Shown: positions 12,901 to 24,112, numbered from the stretch's first letter. The stretch: DNA of 64,000 nucleotides from Limnomonas spitsbergensis (GCA_037349105.1 JAYJMM010000116.1:3348001-3412000), one strand, 5' to 3'. Notes: generated by a model not told the origin, from the letters alone. A program made the numbers and translations.

Positions 12901-15900
12901 TGCCCACAACATTGCAACAGCACGTACATCATCTCACCCCCGCCCCCACTCGCCATCCGCCCCCGCCCCTGCTCGCCATCCGCCCCTGCTCACCCCGGTG
13001 CGCCATCCATGTCAGCCTCTTGCCCACAACATTGCAAAAGCACCTACCAACATCATCTCACCCCCGCCCCCGCTCGCCATCCACCCACCATATGTGTGTT
13101 TATTACATCATCTCACCCCCGCCCCCACTCGCCATCCGCCCCCGCAACAGCACCTACATCCTCTGACCCCTGTGTGTTCATTACATTCTCTCACCCCCGC
13201 CCCAGCTCGCCATCCGTCCCCGCTCACCGCAGTGCGCCACCCATATGTGTGTTTTGCCCACAACCACGACAACTGCTGTCGCGCCTACAAACTCCCCCTC
13301 CTCAGTGCCCTTGAGCTCCTCGTCCGTCATGCAGAAGGAGGCGCGAAGAGCATCTGTGACCAAGGCTGTCGGGCAAGTCACGTCGCCTGCGCAGAATAAA
13401 ATAGGAATTAGTGGCGGGGCTGGAGGTTTTGCTTTGCCAACATCTCATCCCACAAGTTGAGAGCTGAGTGAGGTACTCGTGAAGTGTGTACTCCCCGTTG
13501 TCCTTTATAATGATGACAGTGTCAGTCCCTCGGTTCGACAGCTGCTCCTCACGTCTCTTCAGTCAAGTCCCGCTTATGTCAGGGCCACCAAAAGAGCTCC
13601 TCAGGTTGAATCTCCAGAACACATAGCGGATTGAAGCGCTGAAAAACATGTGCCTATGCGACCCAACAGAGTAGCCAAGCGCATTCCCGGAAGCCATACC
13701 TGAGCGGGGAGACGTTGACTCAACAGCCACATTCCAAGCTGCATACAGAAGCAGGGTGTGAAGGTATGCATCTATGCGACTATGCATCAATGCCACCCAC
13801 AAGTGTGCATTGCATCCCGCCATGTCCTCTGAAGGAGCTCACCTGAGCGGGGAGACGTTGACTCAACAGCCACATTCCAAGCTGCATACAGAAGCAGGGT
13901 GTGAAGGTATGCATCTAGACAACTATGCATACGTGCAGCCCACAATTGTGCATTGAACATTTGAATCCCACTGCATCCCCTAGAAGGTGCTTACCTGAAC
14001 CGTGAGACGTGGACTCAATCGCCACCTCAAAGCTGTTGAGCACTGGCAGTGATGACGACAACGAGCGGTCAAACCTGGCGAACATACAACATTACTTTCA
14101 CCATGGTGGTAGTGGGTGCGGGGGAAGCTCTCAGATAGTGCTTCGGCCGAATAGGTGGCAATCTTAATCCACACCTCAGGGCGTATCGTTTATTTATTTA
14201 TTCATAACGGCAAAGCTGCTGAGGCCAGAAACTTGTAGGGCACATGGACTGCTGAGTGCATCAAGCTAAAAGGCATGCGCATGGAGGGCTTCATTGGCGG
14301 TGCTGAAGCACATGACCCACACACAACCTTCCAGGCTAGTTTGGACGGTGGGGCTGTCAACGACAAGATACAAATGACAACATAGCCTTACTGAGCCCTC
14401 TCCCAGGGAGTTCCCGCCTGTCAGGAGGAGACAATGCCTCTTGGAGGTCCGAAAGGAGGTGGGCATAGGTGAGCTCAACTTTTGGGGCCAGAAAGTAGGG
14501 AGATGGGCATGAATGAGCTCAAATTCAAGGGCCAGAAAGTAAGGAGGTGGGCATAAGTGAGCTCAAGTTCAAGGGCCAGAGAGTACTTTGGCCTTGACAA
14601 GAGGCTATATAATCACAGGTGTATGAATGTTCCCAGCAGTTTACAATTACAACACCAAGGACTCGTTTTTCTAACTTGAGCTTGAGGCGTAAGTGACCAA
14701 GTGGGCAGTCAATCTCAAGATATTCCCCCAAGCAGGTCCTGCACACAAACACCCAATGCATCCTCCCTGCCAATGCCTTTCGTGGCTCCAGGGTTCCAAG
14801 CTCAAGAGACAGAACACTCACAGAGCCTGCTCGTCTCTTTCCGCCGCACGCTCCACCTTGCGGCAGATGCTGGCCTCGAGCCTGGTAGAGAAGTGGCTGT
14901 GGAGCCTGCAATGACATAGGGTTTAGGGTATGCGTGTCAGGGATAGGGAGTGCTGTGGAGCCTGCAAGGACACAGGGTTTAGGGTATGCATGTCGTGGAT
15001 AGGGGGTGCTGTGGAGCCTGCAATGACATAGGGTTTAGGGTATGCATGTCAGGGATAGGGAGTGCTGTGGAGCCTGCAATGACATAGGGTTTAGAGTATG
15101 CATGTCAGGGATAGGGAGTGCTGTGGAGCCTGCAAGGACATAGGGTTAAGGGTATGCATGTCAGGGATAGGGAGTGCTGTGGAGCCTGCAAGGACATAGG
15201 GTTTAGGGTATGCATGTCGGGGATAGGGGGTGCTGTGGAGCCTGCAATGACATAGGGTTTAGGGTATGCATGTCAGGGATAGGGGGTGCTGTGGAGCCTG
15301 CATGTAGAGCCTGTAAGAACGCCCGTTTCAGGGAGAGACCATGCTGACTTCCAACGACACGCATCGTATGAGGGAAAGGTCATGTGTATGGAGCCTATAC
15401 TGACAAACATTTTAGGGAGGGAGGTCATACGCGTGAGACCTACAAGAACACACTCTTTCAAGAAAGGAAGCGGTGCTGTTTGGAATGTGGCCCCGAGACC
15501 TGTCCAGGTTTGGGCAACATCGGGCCTTTCACAAGCACAGAGAAACCTACTCGAGGCACATTCTTGGGAATCATGGCCTATTGGCCTAGGAAAGCAAAAC
15601 AAATAAAGATGGGATCCCGCGCAGGGCTGGCCACAGTGGTATTCAAAAGTAATAGCAGTACATTCCTGCGCAATGGCAAACTGCTTGTGGGCAAGGATTT
15701 TGGACTTCTGCGCAGTCAAGAGAAACCTGAAATTGCGACCGCTGCAAGGTAAAAATGAAGGGTCGATGATTTACATATTGTCACCATTTCCTTTGACCAC
15801 TGAATTTTTGACAACAAATCCTGCCTTGTCGTCCACCTAGCTTTTAGTTGAGGGGGCACACTGTCAAGGGCGGCAGCCAACTATTTGCCGACTGGTGGCC

Positions 15901-18900
15901 TAGTGATGTGCCATGTAGTTGACTGGCGATATGCCGTGCAACCAGTCAGTTTCCGGTGCCCCGAAATACAAGCGCCGCAAACAAGCCCAATCCTCTCTCT
16001 CACACATCTGGCAGTCTAGTACCATTAATGACTGTTTGAGGGCAGCTGCGGCGCACTCGACATTGCAAAGTGCCATCAACCCCGGCCGGAGCTCTCCAGG
16101 CGGCGCTGCAGCGGCCGGCAAGTCATTGCCATTTTTCGTCTTGAAGCTCCTGTCCCCATTGCATTCTTCCGTCCAATGGCCTTTTTCACTACATTGTGAT
16201 TCTGTCCCTATTAAAGACAACATCATCAATGCATCGCAAAAAAGCCATTGGACAGAAGAGTGACAGAGCAGCAGCGGGACGTGGCAAGGGCAGTAGGCTG
16301 CCGGCCACTACAGCACCTCACGGAGAGCTTCGCCCCATTCGTCAGCTTTGTTGCGAGCGCTGCAGCAAATCGGGCGATGCTCATCAAGCAGCGATGCTGC
16401 ATCAGCCATACATCCACCACCAAGCCATTCACAGCAATTCAGCTACATCACGGCCCACAGCGGAGGGGCCTGGCACTGCAAGCCTTGCACAAATGGCCAT
16501 GGTAATCCTGCCAGGGTTTTGTCCCAATGGACCTAGTGATGGCCGTCCAGCAGCCACAACAAGCTTATCCGGCGCACAATAAATTATACAGGACTTGGCT
16601 CCACCTCGTCCCAGGCCTCCATCATCATGGTTGCATAAACGATCTTAATACGGTGAGGTCGAGGTTGGGCCACCTCCACCCATGCTGCCCAGTCACAAGA
16701 GTCACAACCTCACTGGCTCCCAGCTGCAGCTGCAGGTCCAGGATACCAAGGCTCGCAAAGTACAATCCTCTAACCGCACACCCAGCTGCACACTCAACAT
16801 GATATCCGAAGGTCTGATTGGAGATCCTCAGTGGAGGACCACAAGAATAGGCGTCGAACATCGTGTTTACAGAATATTCTTTCATGGCTTGGCTTTGGAT
16901 CAGCTCAAGTCAGAGAGTTCCTGACCTCCGGCCCCATGCATAGACTGTCATGCTGGCAGCAGCCACAAGGTCTGTACAGCATGGTGCTCATCAGCCCAAT
17001 ATCTGTGCATTGCACGGGCTTTGGACCCAATCGAACCGTTGACAGCCGCGGTACGGCCAACCAAAAGCCTCATCATGGCCGAAAAAACCCTGCATGCTGG
17101 CTGGACTGCTGTTGCTGAAGCAGCACATGCTCCATGCAAGCAGCACACGCTCCATGCAGCAGCACATCCTCTGTAGGGCTTTTGGAAGAAGCAGAACATC
17201 TGCTGGGCCTGGCCAACTCATCGCTTGACACCCCGCCCAGAATGAACAACCCGAGGAGGGCACACTGATGTGCGAGTCGTTTCGTGGTCTATACAGCTCG
17301 GCGTGCACTACCTCTACTGATTCCACAGCCAACGACATTGAGCTGCTCATGTGATGGCTCCAGCACATTATGTGCGTCAGCAAAGGTAGATATTTCTCGG
17401 TCACCATTCCATCTCTGGGGGGCTTCTGGGCAGCCCCCACTGGGCCTCCTGGCACCAATTTTTCACCAACCTTCAGCCATGGGACAGAGCAGGTGGGCCT
17501 GCTGGACCAAGCTGTATCGGCCATAGGCCAGGTTGTGGCTTAAGTGTAGCTGGAACACACAGCTTCAGAAGTTGAGAGGCCAGCACCTTCATTCATTTGC
17601 ATGCCTGCTATTGGAAAAAAAGGTAGTTGATTCCGGCTGCAAATGATTTCCACAGTTCTCGTCCGTGCCATGGCCGCCCCACTCCATTCGATTGAAAAAA
17701 AATTGTGAACACCAGACGGCGTGCAAACAAATATACAAATGTGACGTCTGGCAGTCTCGCACCTGTCAGAGCAGTGCTGCGCCACCTCGTCTCCCCCATG
17801 GCCATCAAATACAGAGAACAAGGAAAGGTCTTCTGAGAAGCCTGCATGGGGGTTAGGGGTGAAAGCGTGTAAGGCAGGGAGCGGAGCATGCATGTAGCCA
17901 TGCTTTGCTGTGAGTGCCCCACTATGCCGCGCTTTGTGTGCGCCACTTGCCGCTTACTGTGAAAGGGGGGAGTGCAAGAGTCCCAGCCCCTCCCTGAGCA
18001 TAGACGGACAATTTTCACACGGCACTTTAAGTCCCCATGTAGTCCCAAGGGAAACACCTTTGCTCGTAGCCCGAACCAAATGTTTCATCAGGTCTACAAC
18101 AAATCTTCCTGACACTAGTCGTATAGTCCATAGGCCACAGCATTTGGGCAACAAAAAGCTTTGGGGGGGTGCATGCAAGACCTGCCTGCTTGGCTGCTTT
18201 GGTAATCTCCATTTTTGGTGTAAGTGTAACACTGAATTGCAACCAAGGAAGTGGCATCACATGCAAGAGCTCGTGCAGCCAAAATGCAATTAGTCTGCTG
18301 CCATGTTCAGAAATCCAGTACCCTTCAGCCAAAGGCAGTCATAGTCCCAAGAGCCGTAGTCAAGGTATGCTGGCAATGGTCGCGAGGGGGAATCCATCAA
18401 GCATGGCACAGAGCGGTAGAGGAAGCATGCATAAAAAATCTGTCCCATTCCAATGCATGCACCTCAGCATGAACGGAGCTAGTGACCTGACTCAGGCAAA
18501 GGGTGATGTTACCTGGTATGCTGATCATGTTGTCCTCTGGCTCCGTATCCTGATGCCGTGGCGATGAACTCGGGAGCTGGATGTCCACACTGGGTGAACT
18601 TAGCTTTTCTTGGACGGAGTAGCTATCTTCCTGAGATTCGGCAACAACAACGGAATAGCTGGTAAGGTCGGCAAGGCTGGCGCGCAGGGTTACAACTGAA
18701 GAGAGCGGGTGGGGCCTCACCATGTTCTTCGAAAGGCCTTTAGTCGCTTTGACGCCATATCCCTGCGATTGTCACAGTAGAGGGGAACATTGGATGTCGA
18801 GACTGCAACCAAAACATCGATCCCGGTTCATCAGCGTCCCCTGGCGTCCACGGCCCTCCTACCGTGAAGGGCGACTTGAAATTCTTGATATCGTCTATGA

Positions 18901-19123
18901 AAGAAGCAGGGGCCTCCAAAACAAGTTGAGACGAGAACCCAAATTCCTCCTTCAGATCCCGGCACAAGCCACTTTTGTTAACTGGGGGAGCGCATGCGAT
19001 GACTGCTGACTGGCCCATAGTCAGAGATGTAAAACTGGTCTCCTGCATCCCTCCTGGTCCACAGGCAGCGTATTGAGGGAAGCAGTCGCAGCACCCCTCA
19101 ACTGCGACGATCAATGGCGACAA
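6952..19123 (-). CDS. PP2C-type Ser/Thr phosphatase, clade-A-like core (13 exons)
   Basis: Exons in transcript order: 19123-18863, 18762-18721 (42-nt microexon), 18630-18513, 17841-17763, 14905-14822, 14074-13995, 13386-13228, 12654-12572, 12021-11905, 10340-10260, 9084-8923, 8290-8091, 7537-6952. All phases agree; the sum is 2052 nt, about 683 aa. Core motifs in order: [134 protein letters not shown]. The metal-binding Asp residues (ED, DGHGG, DG, DN) are all present. The DHKPxREDEA and [11 protein letters not shown] wording is closest to land-plant clade A (ABI1/HAB1-like) Mn/Mg-dependent phosphatases. A C-terminal tail of about 260 aa is Ser- and acid-rich. The last intron appears to start with GC (GCGAGT); if unspliced, translation stops at 8072. 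The first-exon start is uncertain (MSPLIV at 19123). Confidence 0.88.
8072..8090 (-). other. Read-through stop of the PP2C exon (alternative C-terminus)
   Basis: If the GC donor at 8090 is not used, exon 12 runs on as RRVYCS and stops at TGA 8074-8072. That would give a PP2C isoform about 190 aa shorter, lacking the acidic tail. Both readings are in frame, so this is a plausible alternative-splicing switch. Confidence 0.5.
9121..9190 (-). repeat. Partial copy of PP2C exon 11 acceptor side
   Basis: On the minus strand GAGGCCACCAGCCTG recurs just upstream of the true exon start at 9084. One diverged copy of the first five codons of exon 11 therefore sits in the preceding intron, separated by about 75 bp. 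Confidence 0.65.
9648..10259 (-). repeat. Minisatellite with copies of the PP2C exon 10 donor junction
   Basis: Units of about 25 and 35 bp alternate. On the coding (minus) strand the long unit carries GGCACGGTGAGCATGGGCTC, which matches the real junction TGCACG|GTGAGCATGGG at 10260/10259. The array begins directly at the 5' splice site and fills about 610 bp of the intron, giving many decoy donors. Confidence 0.9.
11655..11870 (+). repeat. ~23-bp tandem repeat in a PP2C intron
   Basis: Degenerate units of the form GTACCCTGGTCAACCCAGTA, about nine copies, just downstream (transcript sense) of exon 9. I see no clear match to the exon edge here, unlike the neighbouring introns. Confidence 0.7.
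12425..12570 (+). repeat. CCCAGCCC-type simple repeat
   Basis: Short CCAGCCCAGCC units, about 145 bp, lying against the donor of PP2C exon 8 at 12572. Low-complexity intron sequence. Confidence 0.7.
12866..13227 (-). repeat. Degenerate repeats including copies of the PP2C exon 7 donor junction
   Basis: On the minus strand the exon 7 end (GTTGTGGGCAAAACACACAT to GCGCACTGCG|GTGAGC) recurs in diverged form at about 13030-12977 and 12920-12866. The copies read GTTGTGGGCAAGAGGCTGAC and then GCGCACCGGGGTGAGC or similar. Between them are CGCCCCCGCTCGCCATCC units, also derived from the first intron bases. Confidence 0.75.
13697..13912 (-). repeat. Two copies of the PP2C exon 6 donor junction
   Basis: The minus strand at about 13697-13770 and 13842-13912 carries GGCTGTTGAGTCAACGTCTC then CCCGCTCAG|GT. 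This resembles the true exon 6 end (GTGGCGATTGAGTCCACGTC ... GGTTCAG|GTAAGC at 13995). The two copies are nearly identical to each other and diverged from the exon. Confidence 0.8.
14146..14205 (+). repeat. Dispersed repeat pair, copy B
   Basis: Partner of the element at 4398-4465 in the same orientation, sharing CGGCCGAAYAGGTGGC and CCTCAGGGYGTAT. Located in PP2C intron 5. Confidence 0.6.
14906..15303 (-). repeat. 56-bp tandem array carrying copies of the PP2C exon 5 acceptor
   Basis: About seven units of 56 bp. On the minus strand each ends CCCTATGTCATTGCAGGCTC (some TGTCCTTGCAG), which is the same as the real acceptor TGTCATTGCAG|GCTCCAC at 14905. The spliceosome therefore meets a run of nearly identical AG|GCTCCAC sites before the exon itself. 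Confidence 0.92.
15960..16420. repeat. Inverted pair of copies of one coding-like element
   Basis: The left copy (minus, about 16200-15960) reads [11 protein letters not shown] ... PGELRP ... CNVEC. The right copy (plus, about 16235-16420) reads SHWTEE, then after a frame shift [20 protein letters not shown] and LCCERC. At DNA level TTCCGTCCAATGGCCTTTTT is mirrored by AAAAAAGCCATTGGACAGAA. They look like head-to-head decayed copies of a transposable-element ORF with a short Cys/His knuckle. They lie in PP2C intron 4; the family is not recognised. Confidence 0.55.
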
Positions 19124-20719
19124 TCAGATATATAGAAGTAGTGAAAAGTACAGAAATCGTAATTGTGTCAAAGAGTCCTTCCGCCTGGGTCGTGGAGGGA
19201 AAGCACTTCGCAGTTCACACTCCCCACCCACCTCTCATCCCCAGTGGACTTCAGGGCCAGCTTCATAGCCTGCCTTCTACAAACGCTGAGTCAGCTCTGC
19301 TAGTGGGACTGCCCCCTTTTTTCTCGGCCATGCAATCTGGCCATGCATGTGGCACAATAAACAGTTGATCGGCTTCATACGTCTCTAATTTCCGCCTCTT
19401 CGCATGAACAATATATAAGCTCTGCACCTAATGCCCAGCTAATACGTCGACATGTAATGCCATGCGAGTGCCCAAAGAAAGTCTCTCGTCAGCCTTCGAA
19501 ATTCCGACCGTGTACAGGAACGTGGATCGCCAATGCGGGATCGGTGTTCGGGATGCACTTCCTGCCCTAGTCAACACCGGTACGTAGCCAAAGAGCCAAA
19601 CAGTGCACGTCCGCCGTAGTTCTTTGTGTTGCATGTAGTCCTAGGATTAGGTATGTGTCTCACTTACCGAAACAAGTTCAATCGTCCTGCCTCTCTTGCA
19701 AGGCTACTACAGTACGGTACCAGTGTTGCTTTTACAGGCGGCCCTGGCATACATGACACAGGTGGCAGCGGGTACACAGGCTGGGGCATCCTCCCAGATG
19801 AGCCATGGCAGTGCTGGCACTGTGTCCTGAAAGGAACGCGGCCTTAACCTCATCAGTACAGGCCCAGCAGACTGGAATGCATGCTATCTCACCAGGTAGG
19901 ACATGCTCATTGCCGACAAACAGCTTTTGGGCTGGGATGCACATGACCAAAGTCTGGGAAGGTTCGGGAGAGGAGGAGCTGGCTGCCAACCGGTGTAGGG
20001 GCAGCCATGCCGCAATGTTGCATGCACGGCCTCATCAGCTAGCAGCAATGCTCTGACAAATTCCCCTGAAAAAGTAGCGGCAATGCTCCGTGGAATGTGT
20101 GGGTGGGAATCTTTGTGATGGGCCTTCGCGCTCAAGGCCTCGGCCTGTGACACGTTCAGGAACGAGACGGTGGAGACCAGTCTTTATTTTGGGATGCAGC
20201 ATCTTTACTTCAGCTACCATTTGGCCTACAGCGGACAGGGCATGGTGCAAGTAAGTAGCCCTGGTGCTTTGGCCAAAATACAAAATGGCTGATGCGCACC
20301 ACAGCTTGCCACGCAAATAATGCACCCCTGAGACTGTGCTATCATACAACGCCGATAATGCAAGACAAGGACACATGTTGCAAAACGGTTGCCGCAAAAC
20401 TGGCTTATGGGCATTCGCATGATGTTATATTATTGTTATTGCATTTTTTCTGCACGCTGCTAGGTAGGTCTGTAGGTGGTTGGCATTATTTTGAAGAGAC
20501 GCCGCCCGAGACCTGATGCTTGCCTAGATTGAAATGGCTGAGGGCTAATGTACTGATTACTTTGCTGCATCTCACCCGAAGCTGAGCATGCAAGCTAGCA
20601 TGCTCATTCTTCTGCCATATGGAAGTTTTGTACGCGCAGCTGTGCATGCCTGCCGCGGCACTCACTGAGCACGCCTGTCGTGGGCCAACATTGGCCATAA
20701 GTCCTGGTACATCAAGTAG
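19124..20719. other. Intergenic, nothing convincing
   Basis: Upstream of the likely PP2C start. It should hold the PP2C promoter and 5' UTR exons, but I cannot place a TATA box or transcription start with confidence. Only short, motif-free ORFs are present. Confidence 0.4.
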
Positions 20720-20724
20720 TACTT

Positions 20725-20913
20725 CAGTAGATTTAAATTGCCTTCCCTCATAATTAGCATTGTTAAGGGGTGGGGGATTCATTAAAATACGAATAATTTT
20801 CAGTTTCAGTCAGACGTCTAGAGTTTGTGTCCATATGTTTGCCGGAGGGGAGTATTAAAGTAATCAAAGAAACAATTAATTCATGGCTTAGGGAAGGCAA
20901 TTTAAATCTACGG
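20725..20913. mobile_element. MITE, copy 1, with 5-bp target duplication
   Basis: A 189-bp element with terminal inverted repeats of about 22 bp (left GTAGATTTAAATTGCCTTCC, right its complement ending TTTAAATCTACGG). It is flanked by TACTT at 20720-20724 and 20914-20918. It has no coding capacity and an AT-rich middle. A second family member is at 62322-62508. The transposase superfamily cannot be set from this alone. Confidence 0.8.
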
Positions 20914-21008
20914 TACTTTGCGCCTCGATGCATGGCCCTGTGGCCTCTCCTTTTGTTCCTTTCCCCCCCCTCTTCCTTTTAGTTTCTTCTTTTCTCCCTT
21001 CTGAACAG

Positions 21009-21062
21009 TTGGGCGCCCACGCGGCCGAGCTTTGAGCGGGCCCAGAGGTGTAACGTTATTGA
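21009..21062 (+). repeat. Dispersed module D1 (copy 2)
   Basis: GCGCCCACGCGGCCGAGC, then GGGCCCAGAGGTGTAACGTT. The next copy lies 142 bp downstream in the same orientation. Confidence 0.7.
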
Positions 21063-21150
21063 CTGGCTGTGGTGCCATACGTTGCCTTTCAGCTCAGCAT
21101 ACATGTATTACCCCTGGTGTTTGTTTTGCTCTGTCCTCCCAACCCTTCAG

Positions 21151-21212
21151 TTAGGCGCCCACGCGGCCGAGCCTTTTGAGTCGGGCCCTGAGGTGTAACG
21201 TCATTGACATGT
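21151..21212 (+). repeat. Dispersed module D1 (copy 3)
   Basis: GCGCCCACGCGGCCGAGCCT, then GAGGTGTAACGTCATTGACA. Best-preserved copy in the window. Confidence 0.7.
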
Positions 21213-21397
21213 AATACCGCTCAGCATGGCTTGCTGTTCAAATGAGGCATGCCATGCTTGCTGTACTTGACTCCTGGCGCTAACTTCCGTATGTATTTAT
21301 GTGCATGCCTGCAGCTTTACTGACTTTGAATGCCAGATGCTCCGCCATTCAGCATGTGTTTAACTTTTTTTCCCGCCCTAGTATTGCGACCTGACCG

Positions 21398-22025
21398 CAA
21401 TAAGCGCTGGCGATGCGGTCGGGCCATGGTTTGTTGATTTAATCAGGCACATCGGGCTGAACAGCCAAGAACCATGTAGCATGGTGCACACTAGCCCGGG
21501 CCAGTGGGCAGCAAGCCTAGACAAGAAGTGAAGGAAGAGAGAGTCGGTGGCCGCAAAAGTCGCGGTGATGCGGTCGGGCCATGCGTTGTGAATGTACTCA
21601 GGTACATCGGATTGAACATCCAAGACCCTTGCAGCATGGTGCACACTAGCCCGGGCCAGTGGGCAGCAAGCCTAGACAGGAAGTGAAGGAAGAGAGAACG
21701 GGCGCTGGCCGCAATGAGCTGCGGTGATGCGGTCGGGGCCATGGGTTGTTAACTTACAAAGGCACATCGGGCTGAATAGCCAAGAACCCTACAGCATGGT
21801 GCCCAGTAGCTTGGGCCAGTGGGCAGCAAGCCCCGACAAGACGTGGAGGAGGAGAGAGTGAGCGCTGACCGCAATAAGCTGCGGTGATGCGGTTGGGCTA
21901 TGCGTTGTTTATTTACTCAGGTACATCAGGTTGAACAGCTAAGAACCATGCAACATGGTGCACAGTAGCTTGGGCAAGGGGGGAGCAAGCCTACACCGGA
22001 AGTGAAGGCATAGAGAGTGAGCGCT
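21398..22025 (+). repeat. ~155-bp tandem repeat, four copies
   Basis: Each unit contains GCGGTGATGCGGTCGGGCCA, CATCGGGCTGAACAGCCAAG and CAGTGGGCAGCAAGCC, and ends near AAGTGAAGGAAGAGAGAG. Divergence increases towards the right end. No ORF is conserved between units. Confidence 0.85.
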
Positions 22026-22714
22026 ATACAAGGAGCCGGTTTCGGAACATGCTTATGCTGAGTAAGTGGCTCCTTGGCATGGGGCAGTGTTTTGGCTTGG
22101 GTGCGACTTTTCCTTGCTTGTGCATGAAGCCTAGGCTGGCGCTGAAATTTTTTGATACCGTGGCTTTTGCTAAACATTTCTGTAGGAAAGCATAGGGCTG
22201 TGTCTCATTTGTACTAGGCTTATACGAGGAACTCATAATTATGCACTGCCTACCAGTCACTCAAACCTTCAAATTGCCTTCCGGTAAATTTTTGCCTAAT
22301 GGCGTCCTGCACGGTGAAACATATTGTGTGCATTCTATCTAGCAAAATGTATAGCTAGGGTGCAGTCTGATTGGCTACATGTACCTCTCATGGTGTTACC
22401 AAGAAATTTCCAGTAGTGTGGTAGCTGATGAGGCTGCCTTCCGAAATATGCACTGACTACGTACATGACCCATTACAGCAACTTCGTAGTCAATTATATA
22501 CTACCAAATCATGCACATTGCCTACCAGATGAGCATGCGTACTGCCTGCCAGTAAACCCGCAGGCTGCTCACCAGTAACCCCTGCATACTGCCTATCTAC
22601 CGGCAGCTAAGAACACATGTGCACAATTTATTGTGTGCTACAGTTTGTAGGGACAATTTGGGGATAGACTCGCGGTAATCTCGAACTCCTACACGATGTA
22701 CATGTAGGACTCCA

Positions 22715-22790
22715 CACAAATGGTCCAGTGGTATAACGCTGGTGGCATCCATACCCAGGAGGGATCGAACCCGCCACACAATCTTCTCTC
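22715..22790. other. tRNA-like / possible SINE-type fragment
   Basis: TGGTCCAGTGG resembles a pol III A box, and GGGTTCGATCCC (minus strand) resembles a B box. They are on opposite strands, and no full cloverleaf with a 7-bp acceptor stem can be drawn, so it is not a functional tRNA as I read it. Confidence 0.25.
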
Positions 22791-23312
22791 CCCCCGGCTA
22801 TACCGCCGGGTTCCATGTTCCTGCCCCCTCATATAGAAAGATGGCATGGCTGCAACATGGCCCAGGCTGTGCATGGTAGCAGAAATTGAGCCTTGTCATT
22901 CCCTACCAGCCCCACTTGGCCGAGCGTCCAGCAGGGCCCAGCGGGTATGCAATGTTCTAAACATGCAGAACTCCTACAGAGCATAGCACTGCTACGCTGC
23001 TCTTATGTCTGTAGCAATGCAATACTGAAATATACTACAGTGTAGGACTGCTACTAGCACTGCTACAAATCGGGACAGGAATTTCAAGGGGGGTCAGAAT
23101 TCACTGTCAGAGTGTGAACCCCAGAAAACCTGAGACGCTAACATAGAAAAATAGCCAGGGTGCGTATGTGGCCCTCGTCTTCAGCTGAGACAAGGCGAGC
23201 AGGAACAGGAAAGTCGTTTTTCTTTTAAATTTTCAAAAGGCACACGACTCACACGGCCGTGATAGCCTGTCAGTCACACTATTTGTACATACAGACCACG
23301 GAGATTACTTAT

Positions 23313-23379
23313 CCCGTGCCGCCGTCCGTGCCCCCCGTGCCCGTTGTACGGGCACGGGGGGCACGGACGGCGGCACGGG
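23313..23379. repeat. Perfect GC-rich hairpin, 32-bp arms, 3-nt loop
   Basis: The left arm 23313-23344 (starts CCCGTGCCGCCGTCCGTGCC) is exactly complementary to 23348-23379, with loop TGT. The arms are about 84% GC. It lies in an otherwise AT-richer intergenic stretch. Confidence 0.95.
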
Positions 23380-23824
23380 AGGCACGGCCTACCGGAACTT
23401 AGGCACGACCATCGAGTCATCGACCAGATATATTTTGGGGGACGGCTGGATGATCGAATTCGTGATACACGTATGTCCCTGGTCTTCGTTTCCTGCACTG
23501 ATTGGCAGCCGCAGCAATGGCCGCAGCATACGATACCGGTCACTACTGGAAATGCGCAGTAGGAAAACCTCGGTATTACCATGGTTTACATCAGTAAAAA
23601 CTTCCGTTACCATGGTAACCGAGTTACGTTGTAACCAAGGCCTTACATATGTAAATTTACTGCGGACGAAGGCTCTGTCGGTTTACATCAGTATTTCCGT
23701 GATAGTCGACCATGGTATTGTAACCAATGTCAAGCTACAACTAAAGCTTCCGAGTTTGTTATCTAACCAAGCGTTTACTGCATTTTTACTTATGTACTTT
23801 TACTGAGCTCCTACTCAGCTTGTA

Positions 23825-24112
23825 CAATGGTCATCCTACTGATTTTTTACCAGGCCTTTACCAAGGTCATCCTACTGAGTTTTTACCAGGCCTTTACCAA
23901 GGTCATCCTACTGAGTTTTTACCAGGCCTTAAGCATGGTCATCTTACTGAGTTTTTACCAGGCCTTTACCAAGGTCATCCTACTGAGTTTTTACCAGGCC
24001 TTAACCATGGTCATCTTACTGAGTTTTTACCAGGTTTTTACCAAGGTCATCCTACTGAGTTTTTACCAGGCCTATACCAAGGTCATCCTACTGACTTCTT
24101 ACTAGGTTGGCC
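23825..24112 (+). repeat. 36-bp tandem repeat, about 8 copies
   Basis: The unit contains GTCATCCTACTGAGTTTTTA then CCAGGCCTTTACCAAG. The unit length is a multiple of three, so several frames stay open through the array; that openness is not evidence of coding. Confidence 0.9.

Noticed and set aside
18631..18703. Longer PP2C exon 3 beginning at TTCAG|TTGTAACC
   Set aside because: Gives a wrong phase and loses the MED motif; the 42-nt microexon plus acceptor at 18630 gives [19 protein letters not shown] in phase.
22715..22790. tRNA gene
   Set aside because: A-box-like and B-box-like strings are on opposite strands and no cloverleaf forms.
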